A stretch of DNA of 64,000 nt, taken from assembly GCA_018242295.1 (NCBI GenBank), contig JAFECE010000011.1:620001-684000 (forward strand), in the 5' to 3' direction. The position numbers and the translations under genes were made by a program. This document shows positions 38,977 through 47,533 of the stretch, piece by piece. Below the pieces are notes generated by a model that was not told where the DNA came from, made no database searches, and saw only the letters and a list, made by a program, of their open reading frames with translations. Position 1 is the first letter of the stretch. Each line of letters starts with the position of its first letter. The stretch is from Pseudomonadota bacterium. Its GTDB lineage: Bacteria; Pseudomonadota; Alphaproteobacteria; Rhizobiales; Hyphomicrobiaceae.

Positions 38977-40008
38977 ATGACTGCCGAAGACGTGGGGCAA
39001 ACGGCTGGTCTTTCTATTGCAGGCTTCGCGCAATGGGGCGCGGGCACGTCTAAACGCGAGCGGAATTTCTACATCGCGCTCGCCTGTGCAGCGATATTGC
39101 ATGCCTCATTTTTCATAAGCGCCGTCTCGAACGGCAATGCAAAGCGCCTAGGCAGCGAGTCTGGGGCCAATGACGCGATCAGCGTTTCGCTGGTGACGGA
39201 ATCTGATCTCAAGAACCGCGCCATGGCCGATGAGCCGGTGACGCCGCCGCCCGGTCCGATGGCGCCGGTCCAGGAGGCGAAGCCGCCACCGCAGCCCGTT
39301 CCAACGCCGAAGCCGGAAGAGGCCAAGCAGCAACCACAGCCGGAAACTCCTCCTCCGCCGCCGCAAGCTCAAGAGAAGCCGCAGCCTCCGACGCCTCCGG
39401 AGGAAACGGCAGAGCCTGATCCGGCGAAGCCGGAACAGGAAGTTGCCAAGCTCGATGACACGAGCCCGGATAGTAATCCTCCGGATCTTTTCTCGCTTCA
39501 GGATCAAGATCCTTCGAAGCTGCAGAGCCAGGATAAGCCGAAGCCAAAGCCGGAGGCCAAGCCCGAGACCAAACCCGAACCGAAGCCGGAGACGAAGAAG
39601 GCTGCCAAACCGGCGCCTAAGCCGCCGGCGAAGGCACAAAAGAAAAATCTCGCAGCTCTCGATCTTTCTGCGCCGGCGGCGCCGTCGTTCGGTGGCGGAG
39701 GCGGGGCTGCCTTCCAGCGGCCGCCCGGAATCACGCGATCCGGAGTCAATGACGCTTTCGCGCGGGCGGTCATCCGTGCCTTGCAAGGGACAATGCCGCA
39801 GCTTACCAACGCGCTGGGCCGCGTGACGGTGCGAATTCTGCTTTCGGAAAGCGGCAACGTCGTCGAGGTCAAGTTACTCTCGGGTGCGAAGGACTCGTCG
39901 CTCAATCAGGATGTCGTGTTCGCCGCCAAGCAGACGAGCTACCCGATACCGCCGGCCGGCTCGAACCTCGCCGACCGCACCTTCATGGTCACGTATATCT
40001 ACGACTGA
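38977..40008 (+). CDS. TonB-family energy transducer
   Basis: 343 residues: cytoplasmic N-terminus, one membrane segment (YIALACAAILHASFFISAV, about 28-46), a long Pro/Glu/Lys/Gln-rich periplasmic spacer (about 75-225), and a C-terminal TonB/TolA domain (VTVRILLSESGNVVEVKLLSGAKDSS, then YPIPPAGSNLADRTFMVTYIYD). The protein would pass proton-motive energy to outer-membrane receptors. exbB/exbD and a receptor gene are not adjacent, so its partners are elsewhere. An upstream TTG would add seven residues without a ribosome site. Confidence 0.88.
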   Translation: MTAEDVGQTAGLSIAGFAQWGAGTSKRERNFYIALACAAILHASFFISAVSNGNAKRLGSESGANDAISVSLVTESDLKNRAMADEPVTPPPGPMAPVQEAKPPPQPVPTPKPEEAKQQPQPETPPPPPQAQEKPQPPTPPEETAEPDPAKPEQEVAKLDDTSPDSNPPDLFSLQDQDPSKLQSQDKPKPKPEAKPETKPEPKPETKKAAKPAPKPPAKAQKKNLAALDLSAPAAPSFGGGGGAAFQRPPGITRSGVNDAFARAVIRALQGTMPQLTNALGRVTVRILLSESGNVVEVKLLSGAKDSSLNQDVVFAAKQTSYPIPPAGSNLADRTFMVTYIYD

Positions 40009-40073
40009 TATCTGCGATCGTCCTGCGCGCGCATGGTGCTTTGGCGCTCAGCACGCGCCGCAATACGATTTGA

Positions 40074-40196
40074 TCAGCGAAGATATGTTGCGAGGGAGCA
40101 TGGCTCTTCGGCGTGCGCGACCGAGGATATGGCTAAGCCGACAATCGTCAGGATGAGGAGGGCAATGGCAAAGATGGCGTCAGTCTTTTCCGTCAT
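40074..40196 (-). CDS. Tiny membrane protein (40 aa)
   Basis: An ATG at 40196 follows GGAGCG and opens a 40-codon frame ending TGA at 40074. The product has a polar start (MTEKTD), a single hydrophobic helix (AIFAIALLILTIVGLAISSVA) and a short tail with one Cys (HAEEPCSLATYLR). It could equally be a signal peptide cut after SVAHA, leaving a very short peptide. No homologue is recognised. Confidence 0.4.
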   Translation of the reverse strand: MTEKTDAIFAIALLILTIVGLAISSVAHAEEPCSLATYLR

Positions 40197-40435
40197 GATC
40201 GCTCCAAATCGTTCGTCGATGCAGCAGGTTATCTGCCGTTCGATCCCAACTTGTGCGTGACCTCGGAAGTTTTCTTCTGACGTTGCGATGAGGGTATGTT
40301 CGACTCAGGTTCGGTCTCAATAGCCAAAGTGAAGCAGCGTCGACGGTGCTCTGATCGAGTGGCGCCGGCGCTGCACTGCGCAATTTTGTTGATGCTGAGC
40401 TATCGAATTGAACACGAAGCTTCGGAACGATGCGA

Positions 40436-40567
40436 TTAGCGCTGCGTGGTGTCTTGAGCGGCCGATGCGGGGCCACCGAGCTTCATCGGTGTGTATTCCG
40501 GTGTCTCGCGGCGGCAGGCCCCGAGCATCAACGCGGCAATGCATATTCCAAGAGCAGCGACTTTCAT
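40436..40567 (-). CDS. Small lipoprotein (43 aa)
   Basis: An ATG at 40567 follows GGGAGAAG. The 43-residue product begins with a short n-region (MKV), a hydrophobic stretch (AALGICIAALM) and a lipobox LGAC with Cys18. The mature part is 26 residues (CRRETPEYTPMKLGG...). It is similar in shape to entericidin-like lipoproteins but has no recognisable family sequence. Stop TAA at 40436. Confidence 0.55.
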   Translation of the reverse strand: MKVAALGICIAALMLGACRRETPEYTPMKLGGPASAAQDTTQR

Positions 40568-40779
40568 TTGGTCTTCTCCCGGTGTGGCTGACTGTGGTGG
40601 GTACGAATGAATGCATGCAGGAAACTAACGTCTAGTCGATTAAGGTTGTTCCCCGGTTACCAAGTTGGCTCAATGCACAAGGGAATGCCTTTTCTCCACC
40701 ATTCTGCAGTCACCATGGCGCGCTTTAATTCGATCTCGCACTTTAGTTCGATCTGATGTCATCGCCGTGAGGGCTCTCG

Positions 40780-41367
40780 ATGTCAGCGCTTCTTCGTCAT
40801 CCGGCCTCTTTTCTTGCCGTCTGCGGATTATTTTCGGCGCTGCTCGGTAGCCAACTCGCTGGCGGCAATTACGGTGCGGCGCCACAGCCCGGCCTCTATC
40901 TCGTTCTGACCGGCGTATGGTTCGGCTTGGTTGCCGGTTACGGGGTTTGGCGATTTGGACATGCTTCTGCGGCGAGCGCGATCACGGTCGTTCTGACGAC
41001 GTGGGTCGCGTGGGAAGCGGCAGTCAACGTCGCGATCCAGATCGATGGAGCTTGGTATCCGGAGGCGATGCCGGGTTTTCTCAAGGGATATTCCGCGGGC
41101 TTTACTGCTGGCGCTGTCGGGGCGAGCATCACCTGGGCGGGGGCGGCCTTCGCGGTGCCGTCGCTGAGAACGAAGCTCGCGTTCGGCAGTATCGTCGTTG
41201 CCGGGGCGTTGCTCGGCTTACTGTTGCCGGCGACGAACCATTACGATGGCGGCGCCGTCCTGTTGGTTCCATGGCAGGCCACGATCGCGGGATTACTCGG
41301 CTTCAATATGGTATCATTGAGAGACCGGAGACGGCGTCCAAGCGTGACGCTTCCATCCGGCGGGTGA
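40780..41367 (+). CDS. Six-helix membrane protein of unknown function
   Basis: 195 residues with about six hydrophobic segments evenly spaced (5-25, 33-53, 58-82, 95-120, 125-145 and 158-178). Short loops and a basic C-terminal tail (RDRRRRPSVTL) suggest the C-terminus is in the cytoplasm. A TGAGGGC element lies before the ATG. No family is recognised. The small exported gene at 41393 follows closely. Confidence 0.7.
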   Translation: MSALLRHPASFLAVCGLFSALLGSQLAGGNYGAAPQPGLYLVLTGVWFGLVAGYGVWRFGHASAASAITVVLTTWVAWEAAVNVAIQIDGAWYPEAMPGFLKGYSAGFTAGAVGASITWAGAAFAVPSLRTKLAFGSIVVAGALLGLLLPATNHYDGGAVLLVPWQATIAGLLGFNMVSLRDRRRRPSVTLPSGG

Positions 41368-41392
41368 ACTCTCGTGGCCGGGAGACTATGCG

Positions 41393-41677
41393 ATGCTTGA
41401 TTGGGCGCGTGCTGCTTTAATGGTGGGATTTCTCCTCTCGCCAGTCGCTTTCACCACTGCCGCCTACGCCGATGCGATTGCCGATGAGTCAGCCGGGTCT
41501 ATCGAAGAGCTGATGAAATCCGGTTGGCAGATCGCTGGCTATGCCAGCAACTCCGACAGTCGTTCGACGTTCATCCTGTTCAAGAAGCCCAACGAGAATT
41601 ATCTCGTCCAATGCCTTGCCGGTTACGACGTCACGCGATCCCCGCGCATCTTCCACAATTGCTACCGGTTGCGGTGA
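41393..41677 (+). CDS. Small exported protein of unknown function
   Basis: 94 residues with a signal peptide (AALMVGFLLSPVAFTTAAYA). The mature part DAIADESAGSIEELMKSGWQIAGYASNSDSRSTFILFKK and YLVQCLAGYD suggests a compact domain of the type seen in many rhizobial secreted proteins (W-[KQ]-[IV]-.GY, then F-L-[FL]-K). GGAG lies ten bases before the ATG. It is 25 bp after the preceding gene, so cotranscription is likely. Confidence 0.7.
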   Translation: MLDWARAALMVGFLLSPVAFTTAAYADAIADESAGSIEELMKSGWQIAGYASNSDSRSTFILFKKPNENYLVQCLAGYDVTRSPRIFHNCYRLR

Positions 41678-41724
41678 GCCTCGCTTCAGCGTAAGTCGCG
41701 ACGGCGTTTGGGGCGTGACGGGAA

Positions 41725-43008
41725 ATGAGAGCAAATGCGAGCCGCGCGGCGTGGACGGTTGTCGGCTTGCTGTGGGCCGTCGCGCTGCTCAATTACCTCG
41801 ACCGGCAACTCGTCGTTACGATGCCCGGGCCGATCAAGGCCGACCTCCGTCTCGGCGACGCGAATTTTGGCCTGCTGTCGTCAGTCTTTCTCTGGGTCTA
41901 CGGCTTTTGTTCGCCGATTGCCGGTTACGTCGCCGATCGCGTGGGCAAGAAGAAGGTCATCCTGACCAGCCTCGTCGTCTGGTCGGCCGCCACCTTCGCT
42001 AGCGGCCTCATCACCTCATTCGAATGCATGCTTTTGGCGCGGGCAACCCTCGGCGTCAGCGAAGCCTTCTATATGCCTGCGGCCGTCGCGTTGATCGTCG
42101 AATATCATCGCGGTGCGACGCGCAGCCGGGCAACGGGCTTGCATTTGAGCGGGATTTATGCGGGGTCGGTGCTCGGCGGCCTCGGCGGCTTCATGGCGGA
42201 AGCCTTCGGCTGACGCGCGGTTTTCCTTCTCATCGGCGGGATTGGCGTCGCCTACGCCCTGCTGTTGATGATCATCTTTCCATCCCGGGTGGAGACCGCG
42301 GATTCGGTGGCCGCCCGCGAGGATATCGATGCGCACGCGCCTGGGGGCGCGACCTTGGCGTCACTCTTCTTCGTGCCGGGATTTCTGTTGCTGCTCGCGA
42401 TGAACGTTCTTGACGGCGCCGCCTATTGGCCGGTTCGGAATTGGCTCGCAGAGTTCTTCCGGGCGGAACTCGGTGTCGATCCGGCGTGGGCTGGGGTATA
42501 TGGCCCGATGACGTTCAATGGTGCGGCGTTTCTCGGAATGCTGATTGCGAGCGGCGTCTCGGATTGGTGGGCGGGTTGGAATGTGCGGGCGCGGGCATTG
42601 GTGCCGGCCATCGGATTCATTATTGCTTCACCTTGTCTGTTCGCCATGGGAGCCGTCGAATACGTTCCGGTCATTCTCGGCTGCATCGTCGTCGCGGGCA
42701 TGTCGCAAGGCTTTCTCGACGCGAACCTCATGCCGGCGGCGTGTACGGTCGTCGACTTTCGCCTCCGGGCGACGGCGTATGGGCTGTTGAATTTTGCTGG
42801 GACGACGGCCGGCGGCATCATGACCTACATCGGCGGACGATTGAAAGAGCAGGACGTTCCGTTCAGCGCGACCTTCCAGGCCGCTAGCGGGATGATCCTG
42901 GTGGCGGGGCTTCTCCTTCTTTTCGTCAAGCCGGACGGAGGAGCATGGAAACTCGTCCAGCCGAGCGGTGTGACCTTCGACAAGACGGCCGATCAGGAAG
43001 GACTTTAA
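41725..43008 (+). pseudogene. MFS transporter interrupted by one in-frame TGA
   Basis: One continuous reading frame of 428 codons, with stop codons only at 42211-42213 (TGA) and at the end. Both halves belong to one 12-helix MFS protein: LNYLDRQLVVTMPGPIK and GYVADRVGKKKV (motif A) in the first, and GVYGPMTFNGAAFLGMLIASGVSDWW in the second. The break sits in EAFG[stop]RAVFLLIGG, exactly where this family has Trp in GWRAVF, so TGG has become TGA by one base. The frame is otherwise intact, which argues for a recent mutation, a sequencing error, or read-through. The second half could restart at 42265 (TTG) but would lack five helices. Confidence 0.85.
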
Positions 43009-43325
43009 GCATCCTGCAATCATTCTTCGAAAAATTCGCTGCACGCTTCAGATGTGGCGTGGAGTTTCCGTAAACCACCGGGAGCTGATGAACAGCAATG
43101 TTTTCGTGAGGTTGTGTCGCTGCAGAGCCCGGAAAAACAACGATATTTTCTGCTCATTGTGATGGACATCGTTTTGAACGCTCATCAACATTGAGGCGGT
43201 TCTTATGAAATTGTCATAACTGACGCCTTTGGACGGCTTCCAAGCATCTGCTCTGTGTACCTCCTATTAAGAGGCCCCGTCTTAACGTTGCTTTTGCTCA
43301 CGCCGTGAACTGAGCAAAAGTGAGT
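43009..43325. other. Intergenic stretch between the MFS gene and the diguanylate cyclase
   Basis: About 315 bp without a convincing gene. It is less GC-rich than its neighbours in the middle. Its last 30 bp form a perfect 10-bp inverted repeat next to the cyclase start (43291-43320). Confidence 0.6.
43291..43320 (+). promoter_or_regulatory. Perfect inverted repeat at the start of the GGDEF gene
   Basis: CTTTTGCTCA (43291-43300) and TGAGCAAAAG (43311-43320) are exact reverse complements around a ten-base spacer. The right arm ends five bases before the ATG at 43326, so in RNA the hairpin would cover the ribosome-binding region; as DNA it could be an operator. No T run follows, so it is not a terminator. 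Confidence 0.5.
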
Positions 43326-44573
43326 ATGATGGAACCCGTGACCGTCGAAACAATACCGACCGGCATCGACTCCACGATCGTCGAGTGGACAATCGATTCC
43401 GGCTTTCCCCTGCTCAAGTTTCCCCGGCGGCTCGAGGCGGCATTCGAGCGCGAGGTTGGCGCTGAGCGGTCGCGGCAACTTGCGGCCGGCGGCCTGTTTG
43501 GTCTCGCGCTTTACAATCTGTTCTTGATATCCGACTGGCTGGCCACGCCCGATACCTTTCATACGGCGCTCTGGTTGCGTCTCGGCATCATTACGCCCAT
43601 CGGATTGCTTGTGATCGTGGCTCTCTATTTCAACCCGCCGGTTGGGGTGCGCGAATTTCTGGCGGCGGGGGGCGCCATCATTCTTGGAGCGGGCAGCAAC
43701 TTCTATTTGATGCTGATCGGCCATGGTCCAAGTCATTATGCTCAATATCAGGTCATTATTCTCATCCTGCTTTTTATCACGATGGTGCAGCGTGTCCGCT
43801 TCTGGTACGCCGTAGCGGCTTGCCTTGCATGCTTCGCGATGCACGCCGTAAGCTTGGCAATGCTGCCGGCCTATCCCTTCGAATTTCAAGTTTCGGCGAA
43901 TGCTGTCTTCGGATGCGCCGTTGTCCTGTCGATCTTCGCGTCGTACGTTCTCGAACGCGAGATGCGGATGAATTACCTGCTGTCTCTGCGCGGTCGCTTG
44001 CAGCGGCGCGATCTCGACGTCGAAAGCCGCCGCGATCCGTTGACGGGGCTTCGCAATCGCCGCTCGCTCGACGAGGTGATCGAGCACTGCAATCAGAGCA
44101 AGGCAGTTGGGCAGGAGCTGGCGATCGTTCTGCTCGATATCGATCACTTCAAGGCGTTCAACGACACGGCGGGGCATCAGGCGGGCGACGTCTGTCTCAA
44201 GCGGGTCGCGGGCATCATTCAGAGTGAACTTCGCGATCATGTCGATGCGGCGTTCCGCTTTGGCGGCGAGGAATTCATCCTTGTCCTGCGCGGTATCGAT
44301 CTCACAACTGCCATCAGAATTTCCGAACGCATCCGGCGTGCAATCGAGGATGCGGCCATTCCGCATCCGGCGCTGGCGCTCGGCGAAGTCGTGACTGTGA
44401 GCATGGGCGTGGCGTCGGCCATCGTGAGCCGCGAGATCCGTGTCGGCGTCATCATTTCGGCTGCCGACTCGGCTCTTTATGCGGCGAAACGCAACGGACG
44501 CAATCAGGTCTCACCCCGTCCGCCGGCGGCAGATGTCGTCGACATGACGGACCGGAAGCTGCGCTCGAAGTGA
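43326..44573 (+). CDS. Membrane-bound diguanylate cyclase (GGDEF)
   Basis: Makes the second messenger cyclic di-GMP from two GTP. About 415 residues; a GTG six bases upstream is an alternative start. The N-terminal ~215 residues have five or six hydrophobic segments, a membrane sensor of unknown type. The GGDEF domain (about 225-400) begins RRDPLTGLRNRRSLDE, has DIDHFKAFND and the active site GGEEF (313-317), and ends VTVSMGVAS. The inhibitory site position has DHVD, lacking the Arg of RxxD, so product inhibition is probably absent. No EAL domain. Confidence 0.93.
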   Translation: MMEPVTVETIPTGIDSTIVEWTIDSGFPLLKFPRRLEAAFEREVGAERSRQLAAGGLFGLALYNLFLISDWLATPDTFHTALWLRLGIITPIGLLVIVALYFNPPVGVREFLAAGGAIILGAGSNFYLMLIGHGPSHYAQYQVIILILLFITMVQRVRFWYAVAACLACFAMHAVSLAMLPAYPFEFQVSANAVFGCAVVLSIFASYVLEREMRMNYLLSLRGRLQRRDLDVESRRDPLTGLRNRRSLDEVIEHCNQSKAVGQELAIVLLDIDHFKAFNDTAGHQAGDVCLKRVAGIIQSELRDHVDAAFRFGGEEFILVLRGIDLTTAIRISERIRRAIEDAAIPHPALALGEVVTVSMGVASAIVSREIRVGVIISAADSALYAAKRNGRNQVSPRPPAADVVDMTDRKLRSK

Positions 44574-44890
44574 AGCCGCGTAGGCCGGGCTCGCGAAAGC
44601 GGGTGGAGTTTTATTCGTATAAATTTTGGTCGGAGTGCTCGGCGAGTGTCTAACGGCGCAGTCCGGCTGCAGCGCAAGGGAAACCATTTTGCTCGCGATC
44701 TTTAGTGCAACTTCGGCTCCCGGCGGATGTCCTCTGGATGCTGAATAGTTTGCAGGTGTGAGCGAGGCTCGCGAGTTCACTTTCACAATAGCGCTTGTTC
44801 TGTTGCGTTTCTGTTTGTCGCTCTTGACCGCGGAACAAGGTCACGTCATTTGCGTTGGTGCAGGGGAAATACCATTGAAGGATGATCAAT
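44574..44890. other. Intergenic stretch, no gene seen
   Basis: About 315 bp between the cyclase and a small exported protein. A weak stem (GGGCTCGC / GCGGGT around 44588-44612) followed by TTTTATT may end the cyclase transcript. No promoter was identified with confidence. Confidence 0.5.
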
Positions 44891-45154
44891 ATGCAGAAGG
44901 TCGCAATTCTGGCGGCGATGACGCTTGCCTTGTCGTCGGGTTGTGCTTTCGCGGTCAGTCAAGCCGTCAAGGATGCGTGCTCTTCGGATTTCGCAGCCTA
45001 TTGCAGCCAGCATAAGGTTGGCACGGAACAGGCGAGACAGTGCATGCGCGAGCACCGCAAGATGCTGACGGACGGCTGCATCCAGGCGCTCGGGAAATCG
45101 AGCGAGGTCACTCAGGCCGACATCGAGCAGTACAAGCGGGAGCACAAGCAGTAA
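44891..45154 (+). CDS. Small exported Cys-rich protein
   Basis: 87 residues from the ATG at 44891, eight bases after GAAGGA; an ATG nine bases earlier overlaps that site. The signal peptide (KVAILAAMTLALSSGCAFA) is cut before VSQAVKD. The mature part has four Cys in a C-x(7)-C...C-x(11)-C spacing (DACSSDFAAYC, QCMREHRKMLTDGC), the pattern of the Cys-rich repeat found in many proteobacterial secreted proteins. It is helical and probably disulfide-bonded. Function is unknown. Confidence 0.8.
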   Translation: MQKVAILAAMTLALSSGCAFAVSQAVKDACSSDFAAYCSQHKVGTEQARQCMREHRKMLTDGCIQALGKSSEVTQADIEQYKREHKQ

Positions 45155-45251
45155 GCTTCAGCTTGCTTCGGACGCTCGCCGCCTGCACTCAGCGGGCGGC
45201 GGCTTGCGTCTGGCGGAACCCGGTGATCCGAAGTGCCGCTTCCATTACCGG

Positions 45252-46100
45252 TTACCAGCGCACCTTATTCAATGAGAAAAATCGGCTGAAGATCTTGCGC
45301 ACGACGGTGCTTGGCAGCTTGCCGCGCGCGAAGTGCATGAATTTGGCCGTCGGACCGACTGAATTTCGGAACCTGGGACGCGGCGATTCCAAGGCATTCG
45401 CGACGACCTTGGCGACTTCGATCGGGTCGCGTGCTGACTTTGCGACATGAGCTTCTATCGTCGGCTCAAGGTGGCGTAGAAGCGGGTAATAGGCGCTGGT
45501 CTTCGGCAACACGCGCGGTGAGCTTTGCCAGATGTCCGTGCGATAGGCGCCGGGTTCGATCAAGATGATATCGATGTTGAAATGTTCCACCTCGTAGGCA
45601 AGCGCTTCCGCCCACCCTTCAATGGCCCATTTGGAGGCGGAGTAAGGTGAGTTGGCGGGCTGGCCCGCGAAGGCGGCCTCGCTCGATATGATGACAATAC
45701 GGCCCCGTTTCTGGGCGCGGAAGGTTGGCAGAAGGCGCTTTGTCAGCGCTAGCACTCCGAAATAGTTGACCTCCATCACGCGGCGGATGTGCGCTTCGTC
45801 CAGATCCTCGAATACGCCGCCGACCGCGACGCCGGCATTGTGGATCACCGCATCGAGGGGGGTATGGGGAAGATCGAGGTCTGCGATCGCGCGGTCGATC
45901 GATGCGGGGTCTGTCACATCGAGCTGGCCGATGCGGACCCTCGCACTTACGCCCGCGGCCTCCAGCTCGTGTTCGAGTTTCTTTCGCTTCTCGACATCGC
46001 GCATTGTGGCAACGACGTCCCAGCCGCGTTTCGCAAGCTCGACGGTTGTCACAAGCCCGAAGCCGGACGACGTTCCGGTAATGAGTACTTTTGGCATCAT
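45252..46100 (-). CDS. Short-chain dehydrogenase/reductase (classical SDR)
   Basis: 282 residues from the ATG at 46100 (AGAGG upstream); the open frame extends upstream without a ribosome site. NAD(P) binding uses TGTSSGFG (about 8-15) and NAG (in VIHNAGVAVGG). The catalytic pair is Tyr-x-x-x-Lys in YSASKWAIEGWAEAL, preceded by the catalytic Ser in IVIISSEAAF. The substrate is unknown; classical SDRs of this length often act on alcohols or ketones. Confidence 0.9.
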   Translation of the reverse strand: MMPKVLITGTSSGFGLVTTVELAKRGWDVVATMRDVEKRKKLEHELEAAGVSARVRIGQLDVTDPASIDRAIADLDLPHTPLDAVIHNAGVAVGGVFEDLDEAHIRRVMEVNYFGVLALTKRLLPTFRAQKRGRIVIISSEAAFAGQPANSPYSASKWAIEGWAEALAYEVEHFNIDIILIEPGAYRTDIWQSSPRVLPKTSAYYPLLRHLEPTIEAHVAKSARDPIEVAKVVANALESPRPRFRNSVGPTAKFMHFARGKLPSTVVRKIFSRFFSLNKVRW

Positions 46101-46344
46101 GAGAACCTCTGCCGCGGATATCTTCACCGGTGATATTACGCTAGCAGGGGCTTCTGGGCGAGGGCGCGCCGTTCTCTCTGGAGGACAGAAGCGCGGGCCT
46201 TGCACTGATTTGGTCAGGCGATCGGATTCTGATCCGCCGTGCTGGCGGCGAAGCGGGTCGAGGTCATACGGGGTAGGACGTCCGATCAGTCGAGGAACGT
46301 GACGCCAGGTTGCCTCCGTTGCCGCTTGGGGGCGGTTTTCGGTG

Positions 46345-46752
46345 CTACAGCAATTGCAATGGATCGGCGTGACGGCGCGATTTACCCTCGAAGAACGAGC
46401 CGTCTTCCAGCAAGAGCCGCTTATGCACGATGTCCGCGTTCACCGAGCAGGCGGCCTTGAGGGTCAGCTGGTTCGCGAATATTTCGCCCGTAACCTCGCC
46501 CATGACTGTCACTTCCTCGGATTTGATCGTGCCCTCGATCACACCCCGTTCGGTGACAACGAGCGAAAGACAGTTGACGTCGCCAACGACGGTCCCGTCG
46601 ATCACCACGGGGCCCGGATAATCTACGCCGCCTTCAATGGTTGCGGTGCGCGGGATGGAAAGCGTCCGGCCAATGCTTGCCGGCTTTCGCTCGATCATTG
46701 ATATCGCCCCAAAGCTGATGTCTTCTTCCCACGGTATCCATTTTGAAGACAT
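46345..46752 (-). CDS. Bactofilin (polymer-forming cytoskeletal protein)
   Basis: 135 residues. The core beta-helix shows the repeating pattern of bactofilins: IEGGVDYPGPVVIDGTVVGDVNCLSLVV, GVIEGTIKSEEVTVMGEVTGEIFANQLTLK. It self-assembles without nucleotide and is used in cell shape and stalk or bud placement in alphaproteobacteria. The start is uncertain: ATG at 46752 was taken, and 46698 (MIERKP) is an alternative with GGGG upstream. No peptidase partner is adjacent. Confidence 0.88.
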   Translation of the reverse strand: MSSKWIPWEEDISFGAISMIERKPASIGRTLSIPRTATIEGGVDYPGPVVIDGTVVGDVNCLSLVVTERGVIEGTIKSEEVTVMGEVTGEIFANQLTLKAACSVNADIVHKRLLLEDGSFFEGKSRRHADPLQLL

Positions 46753-46917
46753 TGGTGGCAAATTTCAGGCTGGCCCATCGAGGTTCAGTGTTTGGCCCGC
46801 TTTCTTTCCGGCATCCGCGACGTCGCTGCGGGCACTTGGCCGTTAGCGCAGACTTGCGCGCGCGTAGGCAATCGTATTAGGCAACGCCGAAATCGGCTGG
46901 AAGGAGTCATAAGAGAC

Positions 46918-47205
46918 ATGGCGGACAATATCGACACGAGCAAGGCCATCGCGGACTTGAAGCGCGAAATCTCCGAGCTCTCGGGGCTCTCGCTCGCAAC
47001 GGGTGTCATTCTCACCCAGTTGCTACAGAAGATTGCAAGCCGCGAGATGAACCCGCAGGGAGCCGCCACGACCATCGTGACCAACGCTCGCGCAGCCATC
47101 GAGGGCTTTACCTCGCAGGCGGGATCGGACCCTGTGATGAAGGCGCGGGCGCTCGAAGCGGTGAAGCAGTACGAGGATCAGATCCGGTCGGTACTTCGGG
47201 ACTAA
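46918..47205 (+). CDS. Small soluble helical protein of unknown function
   Basis: 95 residues from the ATG at 46918; the longer frame upstream lacks family-like sequence. It has no signal peptide or membrane segment. Sequence SKAIADLKREISELSGLSLATGVILTQLLQKIAS, then TTIVTNARAAIEGF and a Lys/Glu-rich end, predicts mostly helices. No family is recognised. Confidence 0.55.
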   Translation: MADNIDTSKAIADLKREISELSGLSLATGVILTQLLQKIASREMNPQGAATTIVTNARAAIEGFTSQAGSDPVMKARALEAVKQYEDQIRSVLRD

Positions 47206-47218
47206 AGGCTTTTATGGC

Positions 47219-47245
47219 CGATCCTCGGTATCATGCCGAGGATCG
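47219..47245 (+). terminator. Perfect hairpin between convergent genes, no T run
   Basis: CGATCCTCGG and CCGAGGATCG pair over ten bases with a seven-base loop, 14 bp after the upstream stop. There is no T run on either strand, so termination is possible but not certain. Confidence 0.45.
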
Positions 47246-47266
47246 TCGTGCTTCCCGGGCAACCGA

Positions 47267-47461
47267 TCAGGCCCCGCTCGGTCTGATCCGTTTCAAGAAA
47301 TCCCATACGGGCAAAGCCGTGAGACCGCCGATGACACCGCCAAGGTAGATCGGCAGCGGAAAATTGAAAAGCTGTTGCCACGCGAGGGAGATGAGGTAGC
47401 TCGATGCCAGCATCGCGACGATGGTGATGATCAGCCGCTGCCAGAACGGAAGGTGGTACAT
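47267..47461 (-). CDS. Small two-helix membrane protein
   Basis: 64 residues from the ATG at 47461; a TTG nine bases earlier is an alternative. Two hydrophobic stretches (LIITIVAMLASSYLISLAWQQL and IYLGGVIGGLTALPVWDFL) lie close together. The ends are charged, and the final KRIRPSGA is basic. Family unknown. Confidence 0.5.
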   Translation of the reverse strand: MYHLPFWQRLIITIVAMLASSYLISLAWQQLFNFPLPIYLGGVIGGLTALPVWDFLKRIRPSGA

Positions 47462-47533
47462 GGGGGTCAATCCGACTTGATTCTGAATATGCGATGAGGG
47501 CCGTGCGCCGAGAGTTACTGGTCTTCTCCTCCT

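Noticed and set aside
42211..42213. Selenocysteine or programmed read-through at the MFS TGA
   Set aside because: Family alignment predicts Trp there, and no SECIS-like hairpin was seen just after it; a nonsense mutation is simpler.
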